A DNA stretch of 64,000 bases from Sabellastarte sp. h YS-2021. Its lineage: Eukaryota; Annelida; Polychaeta; Sabellida; Sabellidae. This document shows positions 24,201 to 37,000 of this stretch, one piece after another. The notes below the pieces were generated by a model. That model saw only the letters and a program-made list of their open reading frames with translations, ran no database searches and was not told the origin of the DNA. Both the position numbers and the translations under genes were made by a program. Each line of letters opens with the position of its first letter. Positions within the stretch are counted from its first letter, which is position 1. Location: contig OZ024934.1 of the NCBI GenBank assembly GCA_964017235.1, forward strand, positions 79,636,706-79,700,705. Direction: 5' to 3'.

Positions 24201-27200
24201 CACCGAGTTACAACTTTTATATCTACTTCTTTTATATTTAAGTTGAACCAATAGGCACACAATTTATGGATTCCACCAGCTGTCACAAGAAAACTAAAGT
24301 TCCACTGATTTGTGTGACCATGTGGTATACTAGGGCTGTTAGAGGCTAAAGTGAGACCAAAAATGACCTCCTTAGCGCCCCATATTATAGAATAAAGGTA
24401 TGCTATTCAAAATAAGATCATCAATGGGCATTGAGTAGTTATGACTATTTTGATGTTCTTTGACAATAAGCAAGAATGAAATAATCCTGATAAGTGCCCT
24501 AGCCAATCAATCTTCAGATTCAAAAAGCAGGCCAAAAATGACTTAGACTCACCATGTTAAAACTTTTGTATCTACTTCTTTTATATTTAAGTTGAACCAA
24601 TAGGCACAGACTTTATGAATTCCACCAAATGTCTTTGCCTCAGGTTTGGCTGAGTAGCTGACTCCCATGTTGCGACAGGTCAGTAGTATTGTCCTCTGAA
24701 GGAGATGTTGGGGATTTATATAAAACACTGAGGTGGTCATTTTGGCCATTCACACTATACTGATTGTTTAAATCATTAATGATTCTAATTACAAAGTATT
24801 ATGCCTATGCAACGGTGTATCAAGCTGTCACAAGAAAACCAAAGTTCCACTGATTTGTGTGACCATGTAGTATACTGGGGCTGTTAGAGGCTAAAGTAAG
24901 ACCAAAAATGACCTCCTTAGCGCCCCAGATTATAGAAAAAAGGTATGCTATTCAAAATAAGATCATCAATGGGCATTGAGTAGTTTTGACTATTTTGATG
25001 TTCTTGGACAACAAGTGAGAATAAAATAATCCTTATAAGTGCCTCAGCCAATCAATCTTCAGATTCAAAAGCAGGCCAAAAGTGACTTAGGCTCACCGAG
25101 TTAAAACTTTTATATCTACTTCTGCTATATTTAAGTTGAACCAATAGGCACAGAATTCATGGATTCCAACAGCTGTCACAAGAAAACCAAAGTTTCCCTG
25201 ATTTGTGTGACCCTGGGGCATACTGGGGCTGTTAGAGGCTAAAGTGAGACCAAAAATGACCTCCTTAGCGCCCCATATTATAGAATAAAGGTATACTATT
25301 CAAAATAAGATCATCAATGGGCATTGAATAGTTATGACTATTTTGATGTTCTTGGACAATAAGCGAGAATCAAATAATCCTGATAAGTGCCCTAGCCAAT
25401 CAATCTTCAGATTCAAAAAGCAGGCCAAAAATGACTTAGACTCACCATGTTAAAACTTTTGTATCTACTTCGTTTATATTTAAGTTGAACCAATAGGCAC
25501 AGACTTTATGGAATCCACAAAATGTCTTTGCCTCACATTTGGCTGAGTAGCTGACTCCCATGTTGCGACAGGTCAGTAGTGTTGTCCTCTGAAGGAGATG
25601 TTGGGGATGTATATAAAACACTAAGGTGGTCACTTTGGCCATACACACTATATTGATTGTTTAAATCATTAATGATTCTAATTACAAAGTATTATGCCTA
25701 TGCAAAGGTGTATCAAGCTGTCACAAGAAACCAACGTTCCACTGATTGGTGTGACCATGTGGTATACTGGGGCTGTTACAGGCTAAAGTAAGACCAAAAA
25801 TGACCTCCTTAGCGCCCCAGATTATAGAAAAAAGGTATGCTATTCAACAAAGATCATTAATGGGCATTGAGTAGTTATGACTATTTGATGTTCTTGGAGA
25901 ATAAGCGACAATCAAATAATCCTGATAAGTGCCCTAGCCAATAAATCTTCAGATTCAAAAAGCAGGCCAAAAATGACTTAGACTCACAATGTTAAAACTT
26001 TTGTATCTACTTCTTTTATATTTAAGTTGAACCAATAGGCACAGACTTTATGGATTCCACCAAATGTCTTTGCCTCAGGTTTGGCTGAGTAGCTGACTCC
26101 CATGTTGCGACAGGTCAGTAGTGTTGCCCTCTGAAGGAGATGTCGGGGATATATATAAAACACTGAGGTGGTCATTTTGGCCATACACACTATATTGATT
26201 GTTTAAATCATTAATGATTCTAATTACAAAGTATTATGCCTATGCAAAGGTGTATCAAGCTGCCACAAGAAAATCAAAGTTCTACTGATTTGTGTGACCA
26301 TGTGGTATACTGGGGCTGTTAGAGGCTAAAGTAAGACCAAAAATGACCTCCTTAGCGCCCCAGATTATAGAAAAAAGGTATGCTATTCAAAATAAGATCA
26401 TCAATGGGCATTGAGTAGCTATGACTATTTTGATGTTCTTGGAGAACAAGCAAGAATCAAATAATCCTGATAAGTGCCTCAGCCAATCAATCTTCAGATT
26501 CAAAAGAAGGCCAAAAATGACTTAGGCTCACCAAGTTAAAACTTTTGTATCTACTTCTTTTATATTTAAGTTGAACCAATAAGCACAGAATTTATGGATT
26601 CCACCAGCTGTCACAAGAAAAACAAAGTTCCACTGATTGGTGTGATCTTGTGGTATGTTGGGGCTGTTACAGGATAAAGTGAGACCAAAAATGACCTCCT
26701 TAGCGCCTCATATTATAGAATAAAGGTATGTTATTCAAAATAAGATCATCAATGGGCATTGAGTAGTTATGACTATTTTAATGTTCTTGGACAATAAGCG
26801 AGAATCAAATAATCCTGATAATTGCCCTAGCCAATCAATCTTCAGATTCAAAAAGCAGGCCAAAAATGACTTAGACTCACCATGTTAAAACTTTTGTATC
26901 TACTTCTTTTATATTTAAGTTGAACCAATAGGCACAGACTTTATGGATTCCACCAAATTGTCTTTGCCTCAGGTTTGGCTGAGTAGCTGACTCCTATGTT
27001 GCGACAGGTCAGTAGTGTTGTCCTCTGAAGGAGATGTTGGGGATGTATATAAAACACTGAGGTGGTCACTTTGGCCATACACACTATATTGATTGTTTAA
27101 ATCATTAATGATTCTAATTACAAAGTATTATGCCTATGCAAAGGTGTATCAAGCTGCCACAAGAAACCAAAGTTCCACTGATTTGTGTGACCATGTGGTA

Positions 27201-27387
27201 TACTGGGGCTGTTAGAGGCTAAAGTAAGACCAAAAATGACCTACTTAGCGCCCCAGATTATAGAAACAAGGTATGCTCTTCAAAAAAGATCATCAATGGG
27301 CATTGAGTAGTTATGACATTTTCATGTTCTTGGACAACAAGCGAGAATCAAATAATCCTGATAAGTGTCCTAGCCAATCAATCTTCA
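21295..27387 (+). repeat. L/S block containing a 4,115-bp-spaced duplication
   Basis: Unit starts: L 21295, L 21837, S 22382, L 22730, S 23276, L 23624, S 24169, L 24517, S 25062, L 25410, L 25952, S 26497, L 26845. About 20,700-22,985 is repeated at about 24,815-27,100. Shared private changes include ggaatccacaaaatg, tattcaacaaagatc, gatgtcggggatatat, cactgattggtgtgatc and ccaccaaattgtc. Independently, about 17,460-18,300 reappears at about 23,910-24,750 (offset 6,446; shared gttacaacttttatatc). The single-base insertion in ccaccaaattgtc shifts the frame of the small open frame of these units. Confidence 0.9.
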
Positions 27388-30300
27388 GATTCAAAAGCAG
27401 GCCAAAAATGACTTAGGCTCACCGAGTTAAAACTTTTGAATCTAGTTCTTTTATATTTAAGTTGAACCAATAGGCACAGACTTTATGGATTCCACCAAAT
27501 GTCTTTGCCTCAGGTTTGGTTGAGTAGCTGACTCCCATGTTGTAACAGATCAGTAGTGTTGTCCTCTGAAGGAGATGTTGGGGATGTATATAAAACACTG
27601 AGGTGGTCACTTTGGCCATACACACTATATTGATTGTTTAAATCATTAATGATTCTAATTACAAAGTATTATGCCTATGCAAAGGTGTATCAAGCTGTCT
27701 CAAGAAAACCAAAGTTCCACTGATTTGTGTGACCATGTAGTATACTAGGGCTGTTAGAGGCTAAAGTAAGACCAAAAATGACCTCCTTAGCGCCCCAGAT
27801 TATAGAAAAAAGGTATGCTATTCAAAATAAGATCATCAATGGGCATTGAGTAGTTATGACTATTTTGATGTTCTTGGACAACAAGCGAGAATAAAATAAT
27901 ACTTATAAGTCCCTCAGGCAATCAATCTTCAGATTCAAAAGCAGGTCAAAAATGACTTAGGCTCACTGAGTTAAAACTTTTGTATTTACTTCTTTTATAT
28001 TTAAGTTGAACCAATAACCACAGAATTTATGGATTCCACCAGCTGTCACAAGAAACTAAAGTTCCACTGATTTGTGTGACCGTGTGGTATACTGGGGCTG
28101 TTAGAGGCTAAAGTAAGACCAAAAATGACCTCCTTAGCGCCCCAGATTATAGAAAAAAGGTATGCTATTCAAAATAAGATCATCAATGGGCATTGAGTAG
28201 TTATGACTATTTTGATGTTCTTGAACAACAAGCGAGAATCAAATAATCCCGATAAGTGCCCTAGCCAATCAATCTTCAGATTCAAAAAGCAGACCAAAAA
28301 TGACTTAGGCTCACCGAGTTAAAACTTTTGAATCTACTTCTTTCATATTTAAGTTGAACCAATAGGCACAAAATTTATGGATTTCACCAAATGTCTTTGC
28401 CTCACGTTTGGCTGAGTAGCTGACTCCTATGTTGAGACAGGTCAGTAGTGTTGTCCACTGAAGGAGATGTTGGGGATGTATATAAAACACTGAGGTGGTC
28501 ATTTTGGACATACACACTATATTGATTGTTTAAATCATTAATGATTCTAATTACAAAGTATTATTCCTATGCAAAGGTGTATCAAGCTGTCACAAGAAAA
28601 CCAAAGTTCCACTGATTTGTGTGACCATGTAGTATACTGGGGCTGTTAGAGGCTAAAGTAAGACCAAAAATGACCTCCTTAGCGCCCCATATTATAGAAT
28701 AAAGGCATGCTATTCAAAATAAGATCATCAATGGGCATTGAGTAGTTATGACTATTTTGATGTTCTTGGACAATAAGCGAGAATCAAATAATCCTGATAA
28801 GTGCCCTAGCCAATCAATCTTCAGATTCAAAAAGCAGGCCAAAAATGACTTAGACTCACCATGTTAAAACTTTTGTATCTACTTCTTTTATATTTAAGTT
28901 GAACCAATAGGCACAGACTTTATGGATTCCACCAAATATCTTTGCCTCAGGTTTGGCTGAGTAGCTGACTCCCATGTTGCGACAGGTCAGTAGTGTTGTC
29001 CTCTGAAGGAGATGTTGGGGATGTATATAAAACACTGAGGTGGTCATTTTGGACATACACACTATATTGATTGTTTAAATCATTAATGATTCTAATTACA
29101 AAGTATTATGCCTATGCATCGGTTTATCAAGCTGTCACAAGAAAACCAAAGTTCCACTGATTTGTGTGACCATGTAGTATACTGGGGCTGTTAGAGGCTA
29201 AAGTAAGACCAAAAATGACCTCCTTGGCGCCCCAGATTATAGAAAAAAGGTATGCTATTCAAAATAAGATCATCAATGGGCATTGAGTAGTTATGACTAT
29301 TTTGATGTTCTTGGACAACAAGCGAGAACAAAATAATCCTTATAAGTGCCTCAGCCAATCAATCTTCAGATTCAAAAGCAGGCCAAAAATGACTTAGGCT
29401 CACAGATTTAAAACTTTTGTATCTACTTCTTTTATATTTAAGTTGAACCAATAGGCACAGAATTTATGGATTTCACCAAATGTCTTTGCCTCACGTTTGG
29501 CTGAGTAGCTGACTCCTATGTTGCGACAGGTCAGTAGTGTTGTCCTCTGAAGGAGATGTTGGGGATGTATATAAAACACTGAGGTGGTCACTTTGGCCAT
29601 ACACACTATATTGATTGTTTAAATCATTAATGATTCTAATTACAAAGTATTATGCCTATGCAAAGGTGTATCAAGCTGTCACAAGAAAACCAAAGTTCCA
29701 CCGATTTGTGTGACCATGTAGTATACTGGGGCTGTTAGAGGCTAAAGTAAGACCAAAAATGACCTCCTTAGCGCCCCAGATTATAGAAAAAAGGTATGCT
29801 ATTCAAAATAAGATCATCAATGGGCATTGAGTAGTTATGACTATTTTGATGTTCTTGGACAACAAGCGAGAATAAAGTAATCCTTATAAGTGCCTCAGCC
29901 ATTCAATCTTCAGATTCAAAAGCAGGCCAAAAATGACTTAGGCTCACAGAATTAAAACTTTTGTATCTACTTTTTTATATTTAAGTTGAACCAATAGGCA
30001 CAGAATTTATGGATTCCACCAGCTGTCACAAAAAAACCAAAGTTCCACTGATTTGTGTGACCATGTGGTATACTGGGGCTGTTAGAGGCTAAAGTGAGAC
30101 CAAAAATGACCTCCTTAGCGCCCCAGATTTTAGAATAAAGGTATGCTATTCAAAATAAGATCATCAATGGGCATTGAGTAGTTATGACTATTTTGATGTT
30201 CTTGGACAATAAGCGAGAATCAAATAATCCTGATAAGTGCCCTAGCCAATCAATCTTCAGATTCAAAAAGCAGGCCAAAAATGACTGAGGATCACCGAGT

Positions 30301-33300
30301 TAAAACTTTTGAATCTACTTCTTTTATATTTAAGTTGAACCAATAGGCACAGAATTTACGGATTTCACCAAATGTCTTTGCCTCACGTTTGGCTGAGTAG
30401 CTGACTCCCATGTTGCGACAGGTCAGTAGTGTTGTCCTCTGAAGGAGATGTTGGGGATGTATATAAAACACTGAGGTGGTCACTTTGGCCATACACACTA
30501 TATTGATTGTTTAAATCATTAATGATTCTAATTACAAAGTATTATGCCTATGCAAAGGTTTATCAAGCTGTCACAAGAAACCAAAGTTCCACTGATTTGT
30601 GTGACCGTGTGGTATACTGGGGCTCTTAGAGGCTAAAGTAAGACCAAAAATGACCTCCTTAGCGTCCCAGATTATAGAAAAAAGGTATGCTATTCAAAAT
30701 AAGATCATCAATGGGCATTGAGTAGTTATGACTATTTTGATGTTCTTGGACAACAAGCGCAAATCAAATAATCCCGATAAGTGCCCTAGCCAATCAATCT
30801 TCAGATTCAAAAGCAGGCCAAAAATGACTTAGGCTCACCGAGTTAAAACTTTTGAATCTACTTCTTTCATATTTAAGTTGAACCAATAGGCACAGAATTT
30901 ATGGATTTCACCAAATGTCTTTGCCTCACGTTTGGCTGAGTAGCTGACTCCTATGTTGCGACAGGTCAGTAGTGTTGTCCACTGAAGGAGATGTTGGGGA
31001 TGTATATAAAACACTGAGGTGGTCATTTTGGACATACACACTATATTGATTGTTTAAATCATTAATGATTCTAAATACAAAGTATTATGCCTATGCAAAG
31101 GTGTATCAAGCTGTCACAAGAAAACCAAAGTTCCACTGATTTGTGTGACCATGTAGTATACTGGGGCTGTTAGAGGCTAAAGTGAGACCAAAAATGACCT
31201 CCTTAGCGCCTCAGATTATAGAAAAAAGGTATGCTATTCAAAATAAGATCATCAATGGGCATTGAGTAGTTAGGACTATTTTGATGTTCTTGGACAACAA
31301 GCGAGAATAAAATAATCCTTATAAGTGCCTCAGCCAATCAATCTTCAGATTCAAAAGCAGTCCAAAAATGACTTAGGCTGACAGAATTAAAACTTTTGTA
31401 TCTACTTCTTTTATATTTAAGTTGAACCAATAGGCACAGAATTTATGGATTCCACCAGCTGTCACAAGAAAACCAAAGTTCCACTGATTTGTGTGACCAT
31501 GTGGTATACTGGGGCTGTTAGAGGCTAAAGTGAGACCAAAAATGACCTCCTTGGCGCCCCATATTTTAGAATAAAGGTATGCTATTCAAAATAAGATCAT
31601 GAATGGGCATTGAGTAGTTATGACTATTTTGATGTTCTTGGACAATAAGTGAGAATCAAATAATCCTGATAAGTGCCCTAGCCAATCAATCTTCAGATTC
31701 AAAAAGCAGGCCAAAAATGACTTAGGCTCACCGAATTAAAACTTTTGTATCTACTTCTTTTATATTTAAGTTGAACCAATAGGCACAGACTTTATAGATT
31801 TCACCAAATATCTTTGCCTCACGTTTGGCTGAGTAGCTGACTCCTATGTTGCGACAGGTCAGTAGTGTTGTCCACTGAAGGAGATGTTGGGGATGTATAT
31901 AAAACACTGAGGTGGTCATTTTGGACATACACACTATATTGATTGTTTAAATCATTAATGATTCTAATTACAAAGTATTATGCCTATGCATCGGTGTATC
32001 AAGCTGTCAAAAGAAAACCAAAGTTCCACTGATTTGTGTGACCATGTAGTATACTGGGGCTGTTAGAGGCTAAAGTAAGACCAAAAATGACCTCCTTAGC
32101 GCCCCAGACTATAGAAAAAAGGTATGCTATTCAAAATAAGATCATCAATGGGCATTGAGTAGTTATGACTATTTTGATGTTCTTGGACAATAAGCGAGAA
32201 TCAAATAATCCTTATAAGTGCCTCAGCCAATCAATCTTCAGATTCAAAAGCAGGCCAAAAATGACTTAGGCTCACAGAATTAAAACTTTTGTATCTACTT
32301 CTTTTATATTTAAGTTGAACCAATAGGCACAGAATTTATGGATTTCACCAAATGTCTTTGCCTCACGTTTGGCTGAGTAGCTGACTCCTATGTTGCGACA
32401 GGTCAGTAGTGTTGTCCACTGAAGGAGATGTTGGGGATGTATATAAAACACTGAGGTGGTCATTTTGGACATACACACTATATTGATTGTTTAAATCATT
32501 AATGATTCTAATTACAAAGTATTATGCCTATGCATCGGTGTATCAAGCTGTCAAAAGAAAACCAAAGTTCCACTGATTTGTGTGACCATGTAGTATACTG
32601 GGGCTGTTAGAGGCTAAAGTAAGACCAAAAATGACCTCCTTAGCGCCTCAGATTATAGAAAAAAGGTATGCTATTCAAAATAAGATCATCAATGGGCATT
32701 GAGTAGTTATGACTATTTTGATGTTCTTGGACAACAAGCGAGAATAAAATAATCCTTATAAGTGCCTCAGCCAATCAATCTTCAGATTCAAAAGAAGGCC
32801 AAAAATGACTTAGGCTCACAGAATTAAAACTTTTGCATCTACTTCTTTTATATTTAAGTTGAACCAATAGGCACAGAATTTATGGATTCCACCAGCTGTC
32901 ACAAGAAAACCAAAGTTCCACTGATTTGTGTAACCATGTGGTATACTGGGGCTGTTCGAGGCTAAAGTGAGACCAAAAATGACCTCCTTAGCGCCCCAGA
33001 TTATAGAAAAAAGGTATGCTATTCAAAATAATATCATCAATGGGCATTGAGTAGTTATGACTATTTTGATGTTCTTGGACAACAAGCGAGAACCAAATAA
33101 TCCCGATAAGTGCCCTAGCCAATCAATCTTCAGATTCAAAAGCAGACCAAAAATGACTTAGGCTCACCGAGTTAAAACTTTTCAATCTACTTCTTTCATA
33201 TTTAAGTTGAACCAATAGGCACAGAATTTATGGATTTCACCAAATGTCTTTGCCTCACGTTTGGCTGAGTAGCTGACTCCTATGTTGCGACAGGTCAGTA

Positions 33301-34023
33301 GTGTTGTCCACTGAAGGAGATGTTGTTGATGTATATAAAACACTGAGGTGGTTATTTTGGACATACACACTATATTGATTGTTTAAATCATTAATGATTC
33401 TAATTACAAAGTATTATGCCTATGCAAAGGTGTATCAAGCTGTCACAAGAAAACCAAAGTTCCACTGATTTGTGTGACCATGTAGTATACTGGGGCTGTT
33501 AGAGGCTAAAGTAAGACCAAAAATGACCTCCTTACGCCCCAGATTATAGAAAAAGGGTATACTATTCAAAATAAGATCATCAATGGGCATTGAGTAGTTA
33601 TGACTATTTTGATGTTCTTGGACAACAAGCGAAAATCAAATAATCCCGATAAGTGCCCTAGCCAATCAATCTTCAGATTCAAAAGCAGGCCAAAAATGAC
33701 TTAGGCTCACTGAATTAAAACTTTTGTATCTACTTCTTTTATATTTAAGTTGAACCAATAGGCACAGAATTTATGGATTCCACCAGCTGTCACAAGAAAA
33801 CCAAGGTTCCACTGATTTGTGTGACCATGTGGTATACTGGGGCTGTTAGAGGCTAAAGTGAGACCAAAAATGACCTCCTTAGCGCCCCATATTTTAGAAT
33901 AAAGGTATGCTATTCAAAATAAGAACATCAATGGGCATTGAGTAGTTATGACTATTTTGATGTTCTTGGACAATAAGTGAGAATCAAATAATCCCGATAA
34001 GTGCCCTAGCCAATCAATCTTCA
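27388..34023 (+). repeat. Block dominated by L-L-S trimers
   Basis: Unit starts: L 27388, S 27932, L 28279, L 28824, L 29369, S 29913, L 30260, L 30804, S 31348, L 31696, L 32241, S 32785, L 33133, S 33676. The order L-L-S (about 1,436 bp) repeats from 30260 and from 31696. New variants become common here: cctcacgtttggctg, gtccactgaagg and ttttggacatac, which then dominate to the end of the window. The word gcatcggtgtatc marks a sublineage seen at 31696 and 32241 and again further right. Confidence 0.9.
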
Positions 34024-37000
34024 GATTCAAAAGCAGACCAAAAATGACTTAGGCTCACCGAGTTAAAACTTTTGAATCTACTTCTTTCATATTTAAGGTC
34101 AACCAATAGGCACAGAATTTATGGATTTCACCAAATGTCTTTGCCTCACGTTTGGCTGAGTAGCTGACTCCCATGTTGCGACAGGTCAGTAGTGTTGTCC
34201 TCTGAAGGAGATGTTGGGGATGTATATAAAACACAGAGGTGGTCATTTTGGACATACACACTATATTGATTGTTTAAATCATTAATGATTCTAATTACAA
34301 AGTATTATGCCTATGCAAAGGTGTATCAAGCTGTCACAAGAAACCAAAGTTCCACTGATTTGTGTGACCATGTGGTATACTGGGGCTGTTAGAGGCTAAA
34401 GTAAGACCCAAAATGACCTCCTTAGCGCCCCAGATTATAGAAAAAAGGTATGCTATTCAAAATAAGATCATCAATGGGCATTGAGTAGTTATGACTATTT
34501 TGATGTTCTTGGACAACAAGCGAGAATCAAATAATCCCGATAAGTGCCCTAGCCAATCAATCTTCAGATTCAAAAGCAGACCAAAAATGACTTAGGCTCA
34601 CCGAGTTAAAACTTTTCCATCTACTTCTTTCATATTTAAGTTGAACCAATAGGCACAGAATTTATGGATTTCACCAAATGTCTTTGCCTCACGTTTGGCT
34701 GAGTAGCTGACTCCTATGTTGCGACAGGTCAGTAGTGTTGTCCACTGAAGGAGATGTTGGGGATGTATATAAAACACTGAGGTGGTCATTTTGGACATAC
34801 ACACTATATTGATTGTTTAAATCATTAATGATTCTAATTACAAAGTATTATGCCTATGCAAAGGTGTATCAAGCTGTCACAAGAAAACCAAAGTTCCACT
34901 GATTTGTGTGACCATGTAGTATACTGGGGCTGTTAGAGGCTAAAGGAAGACCAAAAATGACCTCCTTAGCGCCCCAGATTATAGAAAAAAGGTATGCTAT
35001 TCAAAATAAGATCATCAATGGGCATTGAGTAGTTATGACTATTTTGATGTTCTTGGACAACAAGCGAGAATCAAATAATCCCGATAAGTGCCCTAGCCAA
35101 TCAATCTTCAGATTCAAAAGCAGACCAAAAATGACTTAGGCTCACCGAGTTAAAACTTTTCAATCTACTTCTTTCATATTTAAGTTGAACCAATAGGCAC
35201 AGAATTTATGGATTTCACCAAATGTCTTTGCCTCACGTTTGGCTGAGTAGCTGACTCCTATGTTGCGACTGGTCAGTAGTGTTGTCCACTGAAGGAGATG
35301 TTGGGGATGTATATAAAACACTGAGGTGGTCATTTTGGACATACACACTATATTGATTGTTTAAATCATTAATGATTCTAATTACAAAGTATTATGCCTA
35401 TGCAAAGGTGTATCAAGCTGTCACAAGAAAACCAAAGTTCCACTGATTTGTGTGACCATGTAGTATACTGGGGCTGTTAGAGGCTAAAGGAAGACCAAAA
35501 ATGACCTCCTTAGCGCCCCAGATTATAGAAAAAAGGTATGCTATTCAAAATAAGATCATCAATGGGCATTGAGTAGTTATGACTATTTTGATGTTCTTGG
35601 ACAACAAGCGAGAATAAAATAATCCTTATAAGTGCCTCAGCCAATCAATCTTCAGATTCAAAAGCAGGCCAAAAATGACTTAGACTCACCGAGTTAAAGC
35701 TTTTGTATCTACTTCTTTTATATTTAAGTTGAACCAATAGGCACAGAATTTATGGATTCCACCAGCTGTCACAAGAAAACCAAAGTTCCACTGATTTGTG
35801 TGACCATGTGGTATACTGGGGCTGTTAGAGGCTAAAGTGAGACCAAAAATGACCTCCTTAGCGCCGCATATTATAGAATAAAGGTATGCTATTCAAAATA
35901 AGATCATCAATGGGCATTGAGTAGTTATGACTATTTTGACGTTCTTGGACAATAAGCGAGAATCAAATAATCCTGATAAGTGCCCTAGCCAATCAATCTT
36001 CAGATTCAAAAAGCAGGCCAAAAATGACTTAGACTCACCAAGTTAAAACTTTTGTGTCTACTTCTTCTATATTTAAGTTGAACCAATAGGCACAGATTTT
36101 ATGGATTCCACCAAATGTCTTTGCCTCAGGTTTGGCTCAGTAGCTGACTCCCATGTTGCGACAGGTCAGTAGTGTTGTCCTCTGAAGGAGATGTTGGGGA
36201 TGTATATAAAACACTGAGGTGGTCATTTTGGACATACACACTATATTGATTGTTTAAATCATTAATGATTCTAATTACAAAGTATTATGCCTATGCAAAG
36301 GTGTATCAAGCTGTCACAAGAAAACCAAAGTTCCACTGATTTGTGTGACCATGTGGTATACTGGGGCTGTTAGAGGCTAAAGTGAGACCAAAAATGACCT
36401 CCTTAGCGCCCCATATTATACAATAAAGGTATGCTATTCCAAATAAGATCATCAATGGGCATTGAGTAGTTATGACTATTTTGATGTTCTTGGACAATAA
36501 GCGAGAATCAAATAATCCTGATAAGTGCCCTAGCCAATCAATCTTCACATTCAAAAAGCAGGCCAAAAATGACTTAGACTCACCATGTTAAAGCTTTTGT
36601 ATCTACTTCTTTTATATTTAAGTTGAACCAATAGGCACAGACTTTATGGATTCCACCAAATGTCTTTGCCTCACGTTTGGCTGAGCAGCTGACTCCTATG
36701 TTGCGACAGGTCAGTAGTGTTATCCTCTGAAGGAGATGTTGGGGATGTATATAAAACACTGAGGTGGTCATTTTGGACATACACACTATATTGATTGTTT
36801 AAATCATTAATGATTCTAATTACAAAGTATTATGCCTATGCAAAGGTGTATCAAGCTGTCACAAGAAACCAAAGTTCCACTGATTTGTGTGACCATGTAG
36901 TATACTGGGACTGTTAGAGGCTAAAGTAAGACCAAAAATGACCTCCTTAGCGCCCCAGATTATAGAAAAAAGGTATGCTATTCAAAATAAGATCATCAAT

